Shown here: positions 62,524 through 64,000 of the stretch, piece by piece | How the letters are laid out: each line of letters starts with the position of its first letter | How positions within the stretch are numbered: the stretch's first letter is position 1 | Assembly (NCBI RefSeq): GCF_000215935.2 | Contig: NZ_AFNU02000006.1 | Location: 62,001 to 126,000, forward strand | Length of the DNA stretch: 64,000 nucleotides | Origin: Haloplasma contractile SSD-17B | GTDB lineage: Bacteria > Bacillota_I > Bacilli_A > Haloplasmatales > Haloplasmataceae | Direction of reading: 5' to 3' | Notes under the pieces: model-generated | The model's input: only the letters and a program-made list of their open reading frames with translations | The model's database searches: none | Told to the model about the DNA's origin: nothing | Position numbers and translations under genes: made by a program

Positions 62524-62770
62524 CTATAGAACGTATTCTAATGTCAGTTTAGATTTATAAATGTTAATCATCATCAGATCCTGAATAGCTTCCTTGTCAG
62601 ATGCATCAGGTAGTTTCGTCCGTTTTGCAGTTTGAAAAAAAATAAAATTTAGCCTCAAAGATTAGATCAAATAGTTCCTTATAGGTAAACCTACCGTTTC
62701 TTTATGTCTACATATCAAGTGCGTTCATGTGGCCTGTACGCTTAATAAGGCTTACGGTCTAATACTTTGT
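62524..62770 (-). pseudogene. Gene remnant with frameshift and in-frame stops
   Basis: On the minus strand, coding-like sequence SLIKRTGHMNALDM (about 62760-62718) is followed by TAG and TAA, then RNGRFTYKELFDLIFEAKF (62701-62643), a T8 run on the minus strand (62635-62642), and after a shift of one base KRTKLPDASDKEAIQDLMM...LTLEYVL to TAG at 62526-62524. Removing one T joins the last two pieces into one frame. The protein family is not recognised. It reads as a decayed gene rather than chance; the missing stop-free start and absent ribosome site agree. Confidence 0.4.
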
Positions 62771-62990
62771 TTCATTCCTTAAAAGTCGTATAATATGGAC
62801 AGACGTATTATGTAATGTTGTGTGGTTTTTACTATTATTATAGCACTTACAAATAGTCTTTAACAAAATAGGCTATCATTTAATTCTTTTTATTGTAATA
62901 CCTAATCATAGGGGATAGTCATACTATATAGTGTCTACTGTATTATTAGGCAGTAGGATTAATCTAAATTTACAAGAGAGGATTAGGGCT

Positions 62991-63428
62991 ATGGAATATA
63001 TGTACAATGAAGATCATTACAAAGGAGTTTCTCCAATTCAAGATTTTGGGTATGGGGAGCCAGGACTCGGTTTTGATGGAGAGTTTGAACCTGAATATAG
63101 TTTTGATTTTGATGAACGATTAGTAGCAACAATAAACAATTGTGAAGCGGTATGTTTAAATATGCATACAATGATTTTGCGTCGTCAGGACATACAACGC
63201 CGATTAAAGCAACTAGATTTATTACGTGATTGCGCTGATGTTTGTGGAACTACTGTTAAATTTATAGCTTCAGGTAGCCGTTTTGCAAGAAATATGGCAG
63301 CACAATGTGCAGAGATTTGTGAGCGCTGTGGAAATGAGTGTGCAAGATTTCCTGACCGCGAGAGCAGGAGATGTGCAAGAATATGTTTACACTGTGCAAG
63401 AGAATGTAGACGTTTTGCTCAATATTAA
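62991..63428 (+). CDS. Cys-rich four-helix protein (DUF326/Csp-like, copper-binding)
   Basis: 145 residues from ATG 62991 with AGAGAGG upstream; an in-frame GTG at 62931 would add 20 residues but is poorly spaced. A 40-residue acidic, aromatic start (FGYGEPGLGFDGEFEPEY) precedes four helices with 12 cysteines: NNCEAVC, RDCADVC, QCAEICERCGNEC and RCARICLHCAREC. These CxxxC/CxxC patterns line the core of DUF326/Csp proteins, which store Cu(I). A role in copper handling fits the copA-csoR operon in this window. A strong terminator follows. Confidence 0.85.
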   Translation: MEYMYNEDHYKGVSPIQDFGYGEPGLGFDGEFEPEYSFDFDERLVATINNCEAVCLNMHTMILRRQDIQRRLKQLDLLRDCADVCGTTVKFIASGSRFARNMAAQCAEICERCGNECARFPDRESRRCARICLHCARECRRFAQY

Positions 63429-63444
63429 TCAAAAATTAGATTTT

Positions 63445-63482
63445 GACCTAAGACAAATGGATGTTTTGTCTTAGGTCGTTTT
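63445..63482 (+). terminator. Rho-independent terminator after the Cys-rich gene
   Basis: Perfect 13-bp arms (63445-63457 and 63465-63477) around seven bases, then T4. Confidence 0.88.
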
Positions 63483-63646
63483 ATGTCTGTAAAATAGAAG
63501 AGTGAACACATATGAGAGGTAGGCATTATAGATATACTTAAAATTGGAATAGATTAAGTAAGTTCTTTCCATACCAAGTTATCAGGTATTGACAAATTTT
63601 AGTAAAAATGTAAAATAATAAGTAGAATAAAAAGGGGGAATCTTGC

Positions 63647-63931
63647 TTGAAAATAAATAAACTATATTTACTCTTGTTGCTAGTTATAATCATATGTTGG
63701 GGAGTTTACGGCTTGGTTTATAATATTGTATTTATACCACTACAAAATGAATATGCACTAGGGCAGCTTGAAGCAAATAGTGAGAGTTTTACAAAACTAG
63801 AAACCTATAAACGTGTGAAAGAGTGGATAGGAATCAGTTTAACTGTATTCACACTCATCACGATATATATGGCCTTTTTAAAGGACAATATACAAAAAAT
63901 ATTAGGGGGATCCAATAATGAAAAAGTATAG
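63647..63931 (+). CDS. Small two-TM membrane protein
   Basis: 94 residues with TTG start; AAAGGGGG is 8 bases upstream. Two membrane helices (about 6-30 and 62-80) flank a charged loop. It overlaps the next gene by 14 bases, so the two are coupled. The family is not recognised. Confidence 0.7.
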   Translation: MKINKLYLLLLLVIIICWGVYGLVYNIVFIPLQNEYALGQLEANSESFTKLETYKRVKEWIGISLTVFTLITIYMAFLKDNIQKILGGSNNEKV

Positions 63932-64000
63932 TAAAAAAATAATGTTTTTTTTAGCACTAGTCGTTGTAACGGTAGGACTTACAGGTTGTGTAAAACCATA
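63918..64000 (+). CDS. Lipoprotein start, 3' truncated by window edge
   Basis: ATG 63918 with AGGGGGA upstream. The 27 visible codons have a basic start, a hydrophobic core and a lipobox LTGC (Cys24), then VKP. Lipoprotein is clear; YidC/Oxa1-type insertases often start like this (LTGCVK), but the domain is outside the window. Confidence 0.7.
   Translation, partial: MKKYSKKIMFFLALVVVTVGLTGCVKP

Noticed and set aside
63283-63474. 63-codon frame overlapping the Cys-rich gene.
   Set aside because: It is another frame of the repeated Cys/Arg codons and runs into the terminator.
1-64000. CRISPR arrays, tRNA or rRNA genes, insertion sequences, phage genes or replication origin.
   Set aside because: No regularly spaced direct repeats, cloverleaf-like gene, transposase, integrase or DnaA-box cluster was seen by eye.

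Overview
The window is AT-rich, densely coding DNA from a low-GC Gram-positive-type bacterium (Firmicutes or a walled relative of the Mollicutes). The signs are AGGAGG-type ribosome binding sites, lipobox lipoproteins, a CIRCE/HrcA heat-shock operator, an L-box lysine riboswitch, a CsoR copper regulator, a GtrA/GtrB/YfhO polymer-glycosylation set and many TGnTATAAT extended -10 promoters. A Haloplasma-like lineage would fit, but that is inference. All 50 apparently complete genes end in TAA or TAG and none in TGA, and TGA is not seen as a sense codon either. There are no rRNA, tRNA, CRISPR, phage or intact IS features. Layout. 1-6.4 kb: end of an FtsX-type ABC permease coupled to a 1,565-residue leucine-rich-repeat lipoprotein. 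6.5-10.0 kb: histidine phosphatase, PhzF-like protein, a TetR regulator broken by an in-frame amber codon, and an FMN-binding protein/flavodoxin pair. 10.2-16.7 kb: isoprenylcysteine-methyltransferase-like protein, GH3-family adenylating enzyme, a GGDEF/HD-GYP sensor and an NhaC antiporter that seems to lack a normal start codon. 16.9-22.1 kb: htpG under CIRCE, an AraM-like dehydrogenase, an SDR and an EamA transporter. 22.4-27.6 kb: an accessory-looking cluster with two paralogous ABC-2-like permeases around an ECF sigma factor, a 6-TM protein and an ABC ATPase; a 505-base, G-rich and C-depleted spacer precedes the second permease. 27.7-30.6 kb: minus-strand amino-acid ABC transporter behind a lysine riboswitch with its own terminator, so probably a lysine importer. 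30.7-35.4 kb: VWA lipoprotein, a decayed ORF with an in-frame amber, a PH-like membrane protein, a methyltransferase, a small membrane protein and a GNAT. 35.9-41.9 kb: operon of GNAT, D-2-hydroxyacid dehydrogenase, ankyrin protein and a frameshifted GNAT, then a WD40 propeller and an unknown helical protein. 42.2-46.6 kb: YkvI-like transporter (minus), then CopA copper ATPase with a CopZ-like domain fused at its end, and csoR. 46.7-48.5 kb: membrane-anchored protein with one intact and one degenerate Mrr-type nuclease module. 48.5-52.9 kb: gtrA and yfhO (minus) divergent from gtrB, together a likely teichoic-acid or polymer glycosylation system. 53.0-64 kb: APH-like kinase, a two-gene ABC exporter, an Arg/Gln-rich small protein, a GGDEF protein, an OFA-type MFS transporter, a P1/S58 peptidase, a DUF3137 protein, a gene remnant, a Cys-rich DUF326/Csp-like protein, a small membrane protein and the start of a lipoprotein. 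Several reading frames are interrupted, some next to homopolymers (about 32845, 38850, 41143 and 62635) and two by in-frame TAG (8845 and 32554). Sequencing or assembly error is the simplest reading of the homopolymer cases, but recoding or decay is possible and each is described separately.
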